DNA of 64,000 nucleotides from Mycolicibacter longobardus (GTDB taxonomy: Bacteria > Actinomycetota > Actinomycetes > Mycobacteriales > Mycobacteriaceae): the NCBI RefSeq assembly GCF_002102265.1, contig NZ_LQPG01000022.1, positions 1 to 64,000 of the forward strand, in the 5' to 3' direction. Below, piece by piece: positions 25,918 through 42,588 of the stretch; positions within the stretch are counted from its first letter, which is position 1, and every line of letters begins with the position of its first letter. The translations under genes and the position numbers were made by a program. A model generated the notes under the pieces. The model was not told the DNA's origin. It made no database searches and worked only from the letters and a program-made list of their open reading frames with translations.

Positions 25918-28900
25918 CGCCGCCCGTGACCGACCGTGACCTGAGACTGACCCGCTGGGTGGCGACCGTCGCCGGCCTGGTCGGCTTCCTCCTGGCGGTG
26001 GCCACTCCGCTGCTGCCGGTGGTGCAGACCACCGCGACGCTCAACTGGCCGCAGCACGGGGAGCTGAACAGCGTCACCGCGCCGCTGATCTCCCAGACAC
26101 CGATCTCGATGTCGGTGAAAGCGCCGTGCGCGCTGGTGCGCGAACTGCCCGCCGAGGGCGGCACGCTGCTGAGCACGGCCCCGGCCAAGGGCAAGGACGC
26201 CGCCCTCAACGGGTTGTTCATCAGCGTCACCGAAAAGCGCGTCGACGTCACCGACCGCAACGTGGTGCTGGCCACCGCGCCGCGGGCCAAGGTGGAAGGA
26301 CCGGGCTGTACCGACATCGAGGTCACCTCGTCGCACGCCGGAACCTTCGCCACCATCGGCGGGGTCACGCAGCGCTACGGCTGGCCCGACCCGAACCTGC
26401 GTCCGCAGATCGTCGGGGTGTTCACCGACCTGACCGGTCCGGCGCCGGACGGCCTGTCGCTGACCGCCGACATCGACACCCGGTTCTCCACCAAGCCGAC
26501 GGTGCTCAAGCGGGCCGCGATCTTCGCGGCGATCCTCGCCACGGTGATCGCGGTGCTGGCCCTGTGGCGCATGGACCGGCTCGACGGTCGCCGGATGCAC
26601 CGGCTGATCCCGAGCCGCTGGCGGTTCTTCTCGCTTGCCGACGTCGTGGTGGTGCTCGGGTTCGTGGTCTGGTACGTGATAGGCGCGAACTCCTCCGACG
26701 ACGGCTACATCCTCGGCATGGCCCGGGTGGCCGACCACGCGGGCTACATGAGCAACTACTTCCGCTGGTTCGGCAGCCCCGAGGACCCGTTCGGCTGGTA
26801 CTACAACCTGCTGGCGTTGATGACGCACGTGTCCGACGCCAGCATCTGGATCCGGCTGCCGGATCTGGTCGCCGGGCTGGTGTGCTGGCTGCTGCTGAGC
26901 CGCGAGGTGCTGCCCCGGTTCGGCCCGGCGGTGGCGGCCAGCAAGCCCGCGCTGTGGGCGGCCGGGATGGTGCTGCTGGCGGCGTGGATGCCGTTCAACA
27001 ACGGCCTGCGGCCCGAGGGGATCATCGCGGTCGGATCGCTGATCACCTACGTGCTGGTGGAGCGGGCGATCATCTCCGGCCGGCTGACACCGGCCGCGCT
27101 GGCGATCATCTGCGCGGCGTTCACCCTGGGCATTCAGCCGACCGGGCTGATCGCGGTTGCCGCCCTGCTGGCCGCCGGCCGGCCCTTGCTGCGAATCCTG
27201 GTGCGCCGCCATCGTCTGGTGGGCACCTGGCCGCTGGTGGCGCCACTGCTGGCCGCCGGCGCGATCATCCTGACCGTGGTCTTCGCCGACCAGACGGTGC
27301 GGGCGGTGCTGGAAGCCACCAGGATTCGCACCGCGATCGGTCCCAGCCAGGCCTGGTACACCGAGAACCTGCGCTACTACTACCTGATCCTGCCCACCGT
27401 CGACGGCTCGCTGTCCCGGCGGTTCGGCTTCCTGATCTGCGCGCTGTGCCTGTTCACCGCGATGTTCATCATGTTGCGGCGCAAGCGGATCGCCGGCGTC
27501 GCCAGCGGACCGGTGTGGCGGCTGATGGGCGTCATCCTGGCGACCATGTTCTCGCTGATGTTCGCCCCCACCAAGTGGGTGCACCACTTCGGGCTGTTCG
27601 CCGCGGTGGCCGGGGCGATGGCCGCGCTGACCACCGTGCTGGTCTCTCGACAAGTGGTGCGCTGGTCGCGCAACAGGATGGCGTTCGCCGCGGCGGTGCT
27701 GTTCGTGCTGGCGCTGTGTTTCGCCACCACCAACGGCTGGTGGTACGTCTCCAGCTACGGGGTTCCGTTCAACGCCGACATGCCGCGGATCGGCGGGATC
27801 ACGGTCAGCACCATCTTCTTCGCCCTGTTCGCCATCACCGCCGGGTGGGCGGCCTACCTGCACTTCGCCCCGCGTGACCGCGGTGAGGGCCGGCTGGCCC
27901 GGGCGCTGACCGCCGCCCCGGTGCCGGTGGCCGCCGGGTTCATGGTGTGCGTGTTCGTCGCCTCGATGGTGGCCGGGATCATTCGCGAATACCCCAGCTA
28001 CTCCAACGGTTTGGCCAACGTGCGGGCCTTCGTCGGCGGCTGCGGACAGGCCGACAACGTGCTGGTCGAACCCGACCCCAACGACGGCGCGCTGACCCCG
28101 CTGCCCGGCATGTACGGCGAGCTGGGGCCGCTCGGCGGCTCCGATCCGGTCGGGTTCACCGCCGGCGGCGTGCCGGAGAAGGTGGTGGCAGAAGCGCTGC
28201 GGATGTCGATCACCCAGCCGGGCACCGACTACGACTGGGACGCCCCCAAGAAATTGCCGGCGGCTGGAATCAATGGCTCCAGGGTCCCTTTGCCTTACGG
28301 GCTGGACCCGGCGCGGATTCCGCTGGCCGGCAGCTACAGCACCGACGGCCAGCAGGAGTCCAAGCTGACCTCCGCCTGGTACGCACTACCCAAGGCCGAC
28401 GCCGCGCACCCACTGGTAGCGGTGACCGCGGCGGGCACCATCGCCGGCAACAGCGTGCTCAAGGGCTACACCACCGGTCAGGACGTGCAGCTGGAGTACG
28501 GACTGCCCGGCCCGGACGGTGTCCCGGTCGCCGGTGGCCGACTGGTGCCCTACGACCTGTTCGGCGAGTGGCCGAAGATGTGGCGCAACCTGCGCTACCC
28601 GCGGTCGCAGATCCCCGCCGACGCCGTCGCGGTTCGCATTGTCGCCGTGGACAAGTCGCTGAACCCGCGGGACTGGATCGCGTTCACCCCGCCCCGGCTG
28701 CCCGAGGTGAAGACCATCCAGGAGTACATCGGCTCGGAACAGCCGGTGCTGCTGGACTGGGCGGTGGGCCTGGCGTTCCCGTGTCAGCACCCGATGCTGC
28801 ACGCCAACGGCGTCACCGAGGTGCCCAAGTACCGGATCACCCCGGACTACAACGCCAAGAAGCAGGACACCGACACCTGGCAGGACGGGGTCAACGGCGG

Positions 28901-29093
28901 GCTGCTGGGCATCTCGGACATGTTGCTGCGGGCGCACGTGATGGCCACGTACCTCAACCACGACTGGGGCCGGGACTGGGGCTCGCTGCGTAAGTTCGAC
29001 GAGGTCGCCCCGGCGTCGCCGGCCGAGCTGGAACTGGGCAGCGCCACCCGCAGCGGCTGGTGGTCACCGGGCGAGATCCGTATCCAGCCCTGA
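25914..29093 (+). CDS. embB: Arabinosyltransferase EmbB
   Basis: This 1,059-residue partner of EmbA is the main ethambutol target. The catalytic loop reads [23 protein letters not shown]. Met269 corresponds to M. tuberculosis Met306 (ATG at 26718-26720), Gly369 to Gly406, and the [11 protein letters not shown] segment keeps the Gln497 equivalent. The Ile and Leu preceding Gly-Met are also the susceptible type, unlike the substitutions known from naturally resistant rapid growers. The N-terminus is shorter than in M. tuberculosis (1,098 residues), and a loop of about 20 residues after LDGR is missing. The ATG overlaps the embA stop (ATGA), indicating coupled translation. Confidence 0.96.
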   Translation: MTPPVTDRDLRLTRWVATVAGLVGFLLAVATPLLPVVQTTATLNWPQHGELNSVTAPLISQTPISMSVKAPCALVRELPAEGGTLLSTAPAKGKDAALNGLFISVTEKRVDVTDRNVVLATAPRAKVEGPGCTDIEVTSSHAGTFATIGGVTQRYGWPDPNLRPQIVGVFTDLTGPAPDGLSLTADIDTRFSTKPTVLKRAAIFAAILATVIAVLALWRMDRLDGRRMHRLIPSRWRFFSLADVVVVLGFVVWYVIGANSSDDGYILGMARVADHAGYMSNYFRWFGSPEDPFGWYYNLLALMTHVSDASIWIRLPDLVAGLVCWLLLSREVLPRFGPAVAASKPALWAAGMVLLAAWMPFNNGLRPEGIIAVGSLITYVLVERAIISGRLTPAALAIICAAFTLGIQPTGLIAVAALLAAGRPLLRILVRRHRLVGTWPLVAPLLAAGAIILTVVFADQTVRAVLEATRIRTAIGPSQAWYTENLRYYYLILPTVDGSLSRRFGFLICALCLFTAMFIMLRRKRIAGVASGPVWRLMGVILATMFSLMFAPTKWVHHFGLFAAVAGAMAALTTVLVSRQVVRWSRNRMAFAAAVLFVLALCFATTNGWWYVSSYGVPFNADMPRIGGITVSTIFFALFAITAGWAAYLHFAPRDRGEGRLARALTAAPVPVAAGFMVCVFVASMVAGIIREYPSYSNGLANVRAFVGGCGQADNVLVEPDPNDGALTPLPGMYGELGPLGGSDPVGFTAGGVPEKVVAEALRMSITQPGTDYDWDAPKKLPAAGINGSRVPLPYGLDPARIPLAGSYSTDGQQESKLTSAWYALPKADAAHPLVAVTAAGTIAGNSVLKGYTTGQDVQLEYGLPGPDGVPVAGGRLVPYDLFGEWPKMWRNLRYPRSQIPADAVAVRIVAVDKSLNPRDWIAFTPPRLPEVKTIQEYIGSEQPVLLDWAVGLAFPCQHPMLHANGVTEVPKYRITPDYNAKKQDTDTWQDGVNGGLLGISDMLLRAHVMATYLNHDWGRDWGSLRKFDEVAPASPAELELGSATRSGWWSPGEIRIQP

Positions 29094-29098
29094 CCCCC

Positions 29099-30577
29099 TC
29101 AGGCGCGAGCGTGCGTGTCTGTACCGCGACACGCCACCGCAGTCGTCATTCTGTGCACGCTCGCGGTCGGGGCCACCCGCTGATTGGCGATCACGACCGC
29201 CAGCTCCCGCTCGAGCTCGCCCTGCACTCCCGGGATCCCGGTGCCACGCAGTGAGCAGCCGGCCGTCTCCGGCAGGAACCGCAGCGCGGCAAGCCCGATG
29301 ACCGCCGCGAGCACCAGGTAGCCGGCCGGGAACAGTTGCCACCCGGTGTGTTCGATGACCGAATCGACCACCACCGGCGCCGTGCCGCCGAACACCGCCA
29401 CGGCCGCGTTGTCGGCGATCGCGAACCCCGCATAACGCACCTGGGTGGGGAACATCGCCGGGAACGTCGCCGCGACCGTCGCCAGCGGCGCGGCGAACAG
29501 GACGCTCAGCACCGTGAAACCCACTATCGCGAAGGCGAATCCCTGTCCCATCAGCCAGTACATCGGCAATGCCAGCGCGGCGAACCCCAGCAGCGACCCA
29601 CGCCACAGCGGCTTGCGGCCGATCCGGTCGGACCAGGCGCCGGCGAACGGGATGCAGGCCAGCATCGCCAACTGGCCGACCAGCACCACCGCCGTCCTGC
29701 TGCGCTCGTCGAGTCCGGCCGAGGCGTGCAGATAGGTCGGCTGGTAGGTCACCAGCGTGTACTCGATGATGTTCAGCGCGACGACCATTGCGCATGTCAC
29801 TGCGATCGGCCGGGTGTAGTTGGTCAGCAGGTCCACCAGGCGGTCCCAGGCCGACCCGGTGATCGCCTCGGAGGCAACGCACTCGGTGAACACCGGCGTC
29901 TCCTGCATCCGGCTGCGCAGCACCAAACCGATCACGCCCAGGGGCAGGGCGAGCAGGAACGGGATCCGCCAGCCCCACGCGGCCATCTGCTCATGGGTGA
30001 GCATCGCCTCCAGCGCGAGTACGACGGCACTGCCGAACACGAAGCCGGCGACCGCGCCGAACTCCAGGAAACTGCCGTAGGCGCCGCGTTTGTCGTCGGG
30101 CGCACTTTCGGCCATAAACGTTGCGGCACCGCCGTATTCGCCCCCGGTGGAGAAACCCTGCACAACTCGCAGAGCGATCAGCAGTCCCGGCGCCCACCAA
30201 CCCGCGGTGGCATAGGTGGGCAGTACGCCGATCAGCGTGGTGGCCACCGCGATCAGCAGAATCGTCGTGACCAGCACCGACTTCCGTCCGAACCGGTCCC
30301 CGATCGGCCCCCAGACCAGCCCGCCCAGCGGTCGCAGCACGAAGGACACCGCGAAGCCGAGCATGGTCCCTAGGCTGCCCAGCGCGTCGGGAAAGAACGC
30401 CCCGGTGAGATAGGTGGCCACCACGGCATAGACCCCGTAGTCATACCACTCCGTCGCGTTGCCGACCGCCGAGGCCACAATCGCCTTGCGCAACACGCGT
30501 TTACGTTCATCGGCGGCGCTGCGACGCCCTCCTCCGGCCGGTGCCGACGGTCTCGGCGCCGGCAACAGCAGGCTCAC
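29099..30577 (-). CDS. MFS transporter of the metabolite:H+ symporter (MHS/ProP-like) family
   Basis: This 492-residue protein has twelve predicted helices. MHS signatures are VGNATEWYDYGVYA near the start, GDRFGRKS after helix 2, RVVQGFSTGGEYGG in helix 4, and the second-half SDRIGRKPLWRG. The family carries small polar metabolites such as betaine, citrate or shikimate; the substrate here cannot be told. GTG 30577 is preceded by GCGAGG. The last 18 or so residues (ending CRGTDTHARA) are encoded by a dispersed repeat, and an inverted copy of that repeat lies upstream. It converges on embB with 5 bases between stops. M. tuberculosis has different genes (Rv3796, fadE35) here, so this looks like an insertion. 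Confidence 0.88.
   Translation of the reverse strand: MSLLLPAPRPSAPAGGGRRSAADERKRVLRKAIVASAVGNATEWYDYGVYAVVATYLTGAFFPDALGSLGTMLGFAVSFVLRPLGGLVWGPIGDRFGRKSVLVTTILLIAVATTLIGVLPTYATAGWWAPGLLIALRVVQGFSTGGEYGGAATFMAESAPDDKRGAYGSFLEFGAVAGFVFGSAVVLALEAMLTHEQMAAWGWRIPFLLALPLGVIGLVLRSRMQETPVFTECVASEAITGSAWDRLVDLLTNYTRPIAVTCAMVVALNIIEYTLVTYQPTYLHASAGLDERSRTAVVLVGQLAMLACIPFAGAWSDRIGRKPLWRGSLLGFAALALPMYWLMGQGFAFAIVGFTVLSVLFAAPLATVAATFPAMFPTQVRYAGFAIADNAAVAVFGGTAPVVVDSVIEHTGWQLFPAGYLVLAAVIGLAALRFLPETAGCSLRGTGIPGVQGELERELAVVIANQRVAPTASVHRMTTAVACRGTDTHARA
29103..29165. repeat. Dispersed hairpin repeat, copy at the 3' end of the MFS gene
   Basis: This 63-bp element is bounded by CGCGAGCGTGC (29104-29114) and its inverse GCACGCTCGCG (29154-29164). 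Its first 33 bp are repeated inverted at 30884-30916 with one mismatch. It overlaps the end of the MFS coding sequence and supplies its C-terminal codons up to just before the stop. Confidence 0.75.
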
Positions 30578-30852
30578 AGCACCTCGCCGCTAAGACACCC
30601 GCTGCCAGTACGCACCCAGCCCCCACTCGTCACACGCCCGAAGATTCGCACAGCGATCCGCGCAGCCCGGAATCACGTTCCGGCCCTGCCCAATTGGAAC
30701 CTCAGCGGTCAGCCCTGTCCGGGATCGCCTGGGGGAAACGATAATTGCTTTGTGGCGAAAGTGGCTGGTGTTGCTGAAGCGTTACGCAACACTTACCCAC
30801 CCGATACCGCGATTCGGTGTGTCCGAGACGGTGATGGCGTACCACGACACGC

Positions 30853-30916
30853 CGCGAACGTGCGCAGATGCACACGAGGTACCGGCGTGTCGCGGTACAA
30901 ACACGCACGCTCGCGC
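30853..30916. repeat. Dispersed hairpin repeat, inverted copy upstream of the MFS gene
   Basis: The 33 bp at 30884-30916 match 29103-29135 in inverse orientation with one mismatch, and the outer part (GCGAACGTGC at 30854-30863) matches the other arm. It lies in the 375-bp stretch between the MFS start (30577) and the stop of the PE-PPE-type gene (30953). The rest of that stretch shows no gene. A plus-strand frame across it reads VPACRGTNTHARAS, the same peptide the repeat adds to the MFS protein, which marks it as repeat-encoded and not a gene. Confidence 0.7.
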
Positions 30917-30952
30917 AAGCGGGGGGTACCCCAGCTCGCGGCGAAAGGGACC

Positions 30953-32218
30953 CTAGGAGGCTTCTGCCCAGTAGGCCGGGTCCAGGTATTGGCCGATCAG
31001 CGAATCCCACATCAGGTTCGTCAGGCTGTTGAGCAGCTCCGGCACCGAACCTCCGCCGAGGCCCATAGCCTCGCCGGCCGCAATCAGGTTCGCGAAGGCG
31101 GGATCGTCGGCCGGGTCCAGCCACTGATAGGTCGCCGGGTCCATCAAGCCGGCAACGAAGTTGTCCCAGCCGGTCTGCGCCGCCACGGCCAACGCGGCGT
31201 TGAACTCCGTCCAGTCGACGTCCTGCGAGCCGAGTGAGAACATCGTCGGCTGGTCGGCCGGGCCGTCATACCAGCCGTGTTCGATGTTGCCGTAGCCGAG
31301 GTTCACCAGGATCCGCATGGTCGGTTCCAGCAGGTCGTAGAGCGGCTTTCCGAATACGGGCGTGAACAGCAGCGGCAACAGCAGCGGGAGGTGCTCGCTG
31401 GGCACCATGTAGGAGTTGATCAGGCTGTCGGGACTGGACTCCAGCAGGATCGCCTGCTCAAGCTGCTCGGAAGTCAGTCCGAGGTAGGCCATGTGCTGCG
31501 TAGCCATACCCATGATCGCGTTCAGGGTGGCCAGGATGTTCAGCGGGTAGTGCGGGAAGGCCGCGTAGCCGTCGTACTCCAAGGTGTAGATGTCGGTGGC
31601 GTACAGATCGTTGGGCGTCGGGTTGCCCAACGTGACGCCGGCATCCCGCATGGCGTCGTAGAAGTCCTGCATCTCTTCGAAACCGACCAGCAGGCCGCCG
31701 TTCGGGTTCGCCGAATTGCCGATCAACACGAAGCGCACGGCGTCAGTCGACACCCCGGCGTCATAAAGCTGCTGCATGGCCAGCGTGGTCAGCGCGGCAC
31801 TCTGCGAGTAGCCGAAGACCGTCACCGGGTTGTCGGCGCCGAACGGCCCGTCCACGACCAGGCTCTGCACCCTCTCAACCAGAGCCTGCGCGCCCTGGGT
31901 CATGGAGTCATCCAGCAAATAGGGTGCCTGCGGCGTGGTCAGTACCTCGAGTTCGCCGGCGAAACCGCGCGGCTGCAGAAAGAGGTTGTTCACGATGTCG
32001 GCGTACTGCTGGCTCGGCGTCGGGACCATGCTCGGACCCATGATCAGCGCGAGACCCGAATTCGCGAGGGAATCCTCGCCGGCCGACAGCAGTACGCCGG
32101 CATGGCCGGGAGCTGCGGGCAGCGACGTCAGCTGCGGGGCAACGCCGATGCCGGCCACCAGCGTGACGGCGCTCAGGGCGATTCGTAGAGCGGGCCGTGC
32201 CGCGGCTGCATCAAACAT
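30953..32218 (-). CDS. Secreted PE-PPE-domain alpha/beta hydrolase
   Basis: This 421-residue protein has an N-terminal signal peptide (RIALSAVTLVAGIGVAPQL) in place of a PE or PPE module. The hydrolase core runs from about residue 55 to 300: LALIMGPSMVPTPSQQYAD, then the nucleophile motif GYSQSA with Ser138, and later DLYATDIYTLEYDGYAAFPHYP. PE-PPE domains are serine esterases or cutinase-like lipases, so an exported lipase or esterase is predicted. ATG 32218 has GAGGAAG 5 bases upstream. It lies downstream of accD4 on the same strand but 186 bases away, with its own candidate promoter, so it is probably not part of the mycolate operon. Confidence 0.85.
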   Translation of the reverse strand: MFDAAAARPALRIALSAVTLVAGIGVAPQLTSLPAAPGHAGVLLSAGEDSLANSGLALIMGPSMVPTPSQQYADIVNNLFLQPRGFAGELEVLTTPQAPYLLDDSMTQGAQALVERVQSLVVDGPFGADNPVTVFGYSQSAALTTLAMQQLYDAGVSTDAVRFVLIGNSANPNGGLLVGFEEMQDFYDAMRDAGVTLGNPTPNDLYATDIYTLEYDGYAAFPHYPLNILATLNAIMGMATQHMAYLGLTSEQLEQAILLESSPDSLINSYMVPSEHLPLLLPLLFTPVFGKPLYDLLEPTMRILVNLGYGNIEHGWYDGPADQPTMFSLGSQDVDWTEFNAALAVAAQTGWDNFVAGLMDPATYQWLDPADDPAFANLIAAGEAMGLGGGSVPELLNSLTNLMWDSLIGQYLDPAYWAEAS

Positions 32219-32298
32219 CGAAACTTCCTCGCCCCCGACTCAAGCCTTCACATCAACGTGGCTCTATCGAAAGCGATGATTTCAATCACACTCTGTTA

Positions 32299-32304
32299 TG
32301 TCAA
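32299..32304 (-). promoter_or_regulatory. Candidate -35 box for the PE-PPE hydrolase gene
   Basis: On the minus strand an exact TTGACA occurs 81 bp upstream of the start codon, inside an A/T-rich patch (32250-32310) that stands out from its surroundings. No equally good -10 box is visible at the expected spacing (AATCAT is the nearest). GC-rich complementary segments nearer accD4 (around 32315 and 32350) could form that operon's terminator. Confidence 0.3.
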
Positions 32305-32404
32305 ATTAAGGTACGCCCGCGGGGGCTTCCCCAATCTCACCAGGCACAACGCCCCCGGAGCGGGGTCATCGGGCGTGGCGTACGCTGAGCGTTAACTTAA
32401 ATCT

Positions 32405-39264
<6,860 letters not shown>

Positions 39265-39271
39265 CTGGGGG

Positions 39272-41182
39272 TTAGACCTCGTCGGGGTAGGCGTTCGGGC
39301 CGGTGGTGCCGCCACGCAGGCTGCCGTCCAGGTAGGCGGCCCGGCAGGCGCGGCGACCGATCTTGCCGCTGGAAGTACGCGGCACGGTGCCCGCCGACAC
39401 CAGCAGCACGTCACGCACGGTCACGCCGTGGCGCACCGCGATCGCCGCGCGAATGTCGTCGGCGATGGGCTGGTACTCCAACTTGTGCGCGCCCGGGGCG
39501 CGCTCGGCGACGATCACCAGCTGCTCGGAGCTGTCCTCCGGGTCGAACTTCAGCCCGGAGTGCGGGTTGTCGAACGCCGCCTGCGGCAGCTGGTTGGCCG
39601 GCACCGAGAACGCCGCGACGTAGCCGGCCCGCAGCGCCCGGCTGGCCTCCTGCGCGGAGTACTCCAGATCCTGCGGGTAGTGGTTGCGGCCGTCCACGAT
39701 CACCAGGTCCTTGACCCGGCCGGTGATGTAGAGGTCGTCGTTGTAATAGGCGCCGTAGTCGCCGGTGCGCACCCAGAAGCCGTTCTCGTCGGAGCCCTCG
39801 GCACGCGACGGGTTGGTCCGCGACTTGAGCACATTCTGGAAGGTGTCAACCGTTTCTTGCTCACGGTTCCAATAGCCGACGCCCATGTTGTTGCCCTGCA
39901 GCCAGATCTCGCCGATCTGGCCGTCGGGCAGCTCCGCGCCGGTCTCGTAGTCGACGATCACCGCCCACTGGTCCACCGACACCCGACCGGCCGAGGCCTG
40001 GCTGACCGCGTTGGGGGCGTCGGCGGGCACCTCGACGAACCGGTTGCCGTTGTTCAACTCCTCCCGGTCGACGTAGACCACGCGCGGGCCCTCGTCCGGC
40101 GGGGTGGTGGACACGAACAGGGTGGCCTCCGCCAGCCCGTAGGACGGCTTGATCGCCTCCTCGCGGAACCCGTACGGGCCGAAGGCCTCGTTGAACTTGC
40201 GCACCGAGGCCGCCGACACCGGCTCACTGCCGTTGAGGATCGCCCGGACGTTGCTCAGGTCCAGTGGCGGGTCACCCTCCTTGGGCAGCCCGCGGGCAGC
40301 AGCGTGCTCGAAGGCGAAGTTCGGGGCCACCGAGAAGCACTCACCGGTATCGCCCTCTTTACGGGCCATCTCCTTGATCCACCGGTAGGGCCGGCGGACG
40401 AATGCCGCCGGGGTCATGAAGGTGAACTGCTGGCCCAGCACGCACGACAGCAGGATCGTGACCAGGCCCATGTCGTGGAAGAACGGCAGCCAGGTGACAC
40501 CGCGGTCGCCTTCCCGGCCCTTGAGGGAATCCAGCAGTTGGACGACGTTGGTGGGCAGGTTCAGGTGGCTGATCTTCACGCCGGTCGGGGTGCGGGTGGA
40601 GCCGGAGGTGTACTGCAGGTAGGCGATCGCTTCCCGGTCGGCTTCGGGCATCACCCAGGTCGATCCCACCTCGGCGGGCACCGCGTCGACCGCGATGACA
40701 CGCGGGCGGGCGTTGGCCGGGCGGCTGCGGAAGAACTTCCGCACCCCCTCGGCCGAGTCGCTGGTGGTCAGCACCGCCGACGGGGTGCAGTCGTCGAGCA
40801 CGGCGTGCAGCCGACCCACGTGACCCGGCTCGCCCGGGTCGAACAGCGGCACCGCGATACGGCCGGAGTACATGATCCCGAAGAACGACACCAGATAGTC
40901 CAGGTTCTGGGGGCACAGGATCGCCACCCGATCACCGGGTTCGGTGACCTGTTGCAGCCGGGCGCCGACCGCGCGGTTGCGGGCACCGAAGTCCGCCCAG
41001 GAGATGTCGCGCGCCAAGCCGTCACGCTCGGTGGAGTAGTCCAGGAACCGGTACGCCAGCTTCTCGCCACGCAGCGCCGCCCAGCGTTCGACGGTCCGTA
41101 CCAGGTTGGCGTTGTCCGGGAACCGGATCTTGCCGTCCTTGATGAAGGGGTTGTGGTAAGCGGCCTGTGTTGCCGGGGCCAT
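39272..41182 (-). CDS. fadD32: Long-chain fatty acyl-AMP ligase FadD32
   Basis: This enzyme of 636 residues activates the meromycolic acid as acyl-AMP and loads it onto the N-terminal carrier of Pks13. The ATP loop [11 protein letters not shown] is at residues 191-201, followed by [22 protein letters not shown], the hinge [22 protein letters not shown] and a C-terminal SSGKIGRRA with the catalytic lysine. The ATG has AGGAGA 7 bases upstream. A palindrome overlapping a -10-like TATGTT sits just upstream (41198-41213). It heads the fadD32-pks13-accD4 operon. Confidence 0.97.
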   Translation of the reverse strand: MAPATQAAYHNPFIKDGKIRFPDNANLVRTVERWAALRGEKLAYRFLDYSTERDGLARDISWADFGARNRAVGARLQQVTEPGDRVAILCPQNLDYLVSFFGIMYSGRIAVPLFDPGEPGHVGRLHAVLDDCTPSAVLTTSDSAEGVRKFFRSRPANARPRVIAVDAVPAEVGSTWVMPEADREAIAYLQYTSGSTRTPTGVKISHLNLPTNVVQLLDSLKGREGDRGVTWLPFFHDMGLVTILLSCVLGQQFTFMTPAAFVRRPYRWIKEMARKEGDTGECFSVAPNFAFEHAAARGLPKEGDPPLDLSNVRAILNGSEPVSAASVRKFNEAFGPYGFREEAIKPSYGLAEATLFVSTTPPDEGPRVVYVDREELNNGNRFVEVPADAPNAVSQASAGRVSVDQWAVIVDYETGAELPDGQIGEIWLQGNNMGVGYWNREQETVDTFQNVLKSRTNPSRAEGSDENGFWVRTGDYGAYYNDDLYITGRVKDLVIVDGRNHYPQDLEYSAQEASRALRAGYVAAFSVPANQLPQAAFDNPHSGLKFDPEDSSEQLVIVAERAPGAHKLEYQPIADDIRAAIAVRHGVTVRDVLLVSAGTVPRTSSGKIGRRACRAAYLDGSLRGGTTGPNAYPDEV

Positions 41183-41197
41183 GCAAAATCTCCTGTC

Positions 41198-41213
41198 ACG
41201 AACATACGTTCAG
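41198..41213. promoter_or_regulatory. Palindrome over the putative fadD32 -10 box
   Basis: ACGAACATACGTTCAG contains CGAAC-N4-GTTC, matching 13 of 16 positions of the mycobacterial LexA (SOS) box consensus. Read on the minus strand it includes TATGTT, a plausible -10 box 18 bases before the fadD32 ATG. A dimeric repressor bound here would block the operon. LexA is one candidate; a TetR-type lipid regulator is at least as likely given the target genes. Confidence 0.4.
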
Positions 41214-41430
41214 TCAGCTGCCGGGCGCGTCTGGCCACGCTGGTGCGTTACATCGCGCGGGCCCGGGACCTCACAGATGGTAATGGGTTTCCGATACCCG
41301 ACGATGCGATGCCGCCCCGCGGCCGCGCGCCGCCGCTCTTAAATTGCTCTTAATGTTAGAGGTCGGTGGGGCCCATGCCAAATCAAACGGTACCGCGTGT
41401 GACGCCGGTCTCGGGGTTCCCGCGGCGGCT

Positions 41431-42486
41431 TCAGCCGTGTGGCGGATGCGGCGCGTTGTCGACGAGGTCGCGGGCCCAGTTCAGCGTCCACTGCGTGGCG
41501 GACTGGCCGTCGTGGTTCCAGAAGTCGACGGTGGCGTACATCGCATGCACCGGCTGACCGGCACCCCCGGCCAGCGTCTCCAGGGTAGCCGGCAGCCTGC
41601 CCACGCTGAACGCCTCGCGCGGAGCGGCGCAGATCAGGTCCCCGCGTGCGCAGATCTCGTTGGTGCGCTGGTCCAGATCGCCGAAACCGCCCTCGCGGGC
41701 GCCGGTCATGGTCAGTCCCATCCCGGACAGGATCGGCAGCTCGTGCAGGGTCACCTCGGCACCCTGGCCCGGCGGGGTCGGCGGCACGTCTACACCGCTG
41801 CCCGGTCCGACCTGGCGGCGGCCGTCGGCGATCAGCGTCACCCCCAGCACCAGGTCCTCGTCGACCGGGCCGCGCCCGTTGCCGATGTCGCTGGCGACGT
41901 CACCGGCGATCACCGCGCCCTGCGAGAAGCCGACCAGCACGTAACTGGTCAGCGGGCACCTGTCGTTCATCTCCGTCATCGCCTTGACCGTGGCGCGGGT
42001 CCCCTCGGCCCGGCTGTCGTTGTAGCTCATCTGCTTGTCGGCCGACAGCGGGTTATGGAACTGCGCGGTGTAGGGCACGGTGTAGGTCTGCACGCGGGAC
42101 GCGTCGAACTGCTCGGCGATCGGGCGGGTGACCGTGAGCAGCAGCGCTATCGGGAACTGCGTGGGGTTCAGCGGGTCATCGGTGGGCGACGTCTCCCAGG
42201 TGCCGGGCACCGACACCAGTTGCACGTCCGGGCAGCTGGCGTCCTGATAGGCCGGGCGGGGCTTCTTGATCCGCGGCGGCACCGAGCTGGTCGGCGGGAC
42301 GCCCCCGGAGGGCTGTTCGGCGATCGGCGGTGTGTCCGGGCGGCGGATCCAGATCACCAGCGCCACGGCTACCAGCGCCACCACCAAGGCCATCGAGCCG
42401 GCTGCGATCCAGGCGAGGACGCGGCGACGGTCACGCGGCGACTTGCGTGGGGACTTGCGTGGGGTTTTCCGTGCATTCTTGGCCAT
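41431..42486 (-). CDS. Culp6-type cutinase-family envelope hydrolase (Rv3802c-like)
   Basis: This 351-residue protein has an Arg/Lys-rich N-terminus, one membrane anchor (residues 23-47) and a cutinase-like catalytic domain from about residue 80. The nucleophile is Ser188 in [25 protein letters not shown] and [10 protein letters not shown] are the flanking family segments. The M. tuberculosis homologue is essential, has phospholipase/thioesterase activity and is linked to mycolate metabolism. I chose ATG 42486 (AGG 5 bases upstream, TACCGT box further up) over GTG 42498. It is separated from fadD32 by 244 bases, which carry the fadD32 promoter and otherwise no gene. Confidence 0.93.
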   Translation of the reverse strand: MAKNARKTPRKSPRKSPRDRRRVLAWIAAGSMALVVALVAVALVIWIRRPDTPPIAEQPSGGVPPTSSVPPRIKKPRPAYQDASCPDVQLVSVPGTWETSPTDDPLNPTQFPIALLLTVTRPIAEQFDASRVQTYTVPYTAQFHNPLSADKQMSYNDSRAEGTRATVKAMTEMNDRCPLTSYVLVGFSQGAVIAGDVASDIGNGRGPVDEDLVLGVTLIADGRRQVGPGSGVDVPPTPPGQGAEVTLHELPILSGMGLTMTGAREGGFGDLDQRTNEICARGDLICAAPREAFSVGRLPATLETLAGGAGQPVHAMYATVDFWNHDGQSATQWTLNWARDLVDNAPHPPHG

Positions 42487-42522
42487 ATTGCCTATCACGG
42501 TACAGATCGGCGGCCTCGGCCA

Positions 42523-42581
42523 TTGACTCTGCGCCCACGGCGGCCCCTACTCGAACTTTCCCGCCGTGAGCGCAGAGTCAA
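42523..42581. repeat. Dispersed hairpin repeat between fbpD and the cutinase gene
   Basis: Arms of 21 bp at 42523-42543 and 42561-42581 are inverted copies with one mismatch; the ends read TTGACTCTGCGC and GCGCAGAGTCAA. The 17-base loop contains, on the minus strand, GAAAGTTCGAGT. The element at 54653-54711 has the same arms and loop in opposite orientation. It lies 7 bases past the fbpD stop, so it may end fbpD transcription, though no T-run follows. Confidence 0.75.
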
Positions 42582-42588
42582 CGCCAAA

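Noticed and set aside
30750..30956. Small frames in the gap upstream of the MFS gene.
   Set aside because: Their only notable peptide is encoded by the dispersed repeat; no start signals.
39265..39414. Upstream extension of pks13 by 50 codons.
   Set aside because: It would overlap the end of fadD32 deeply and adds Cys/Arg/Pro-rich sequence absent from Pks13.
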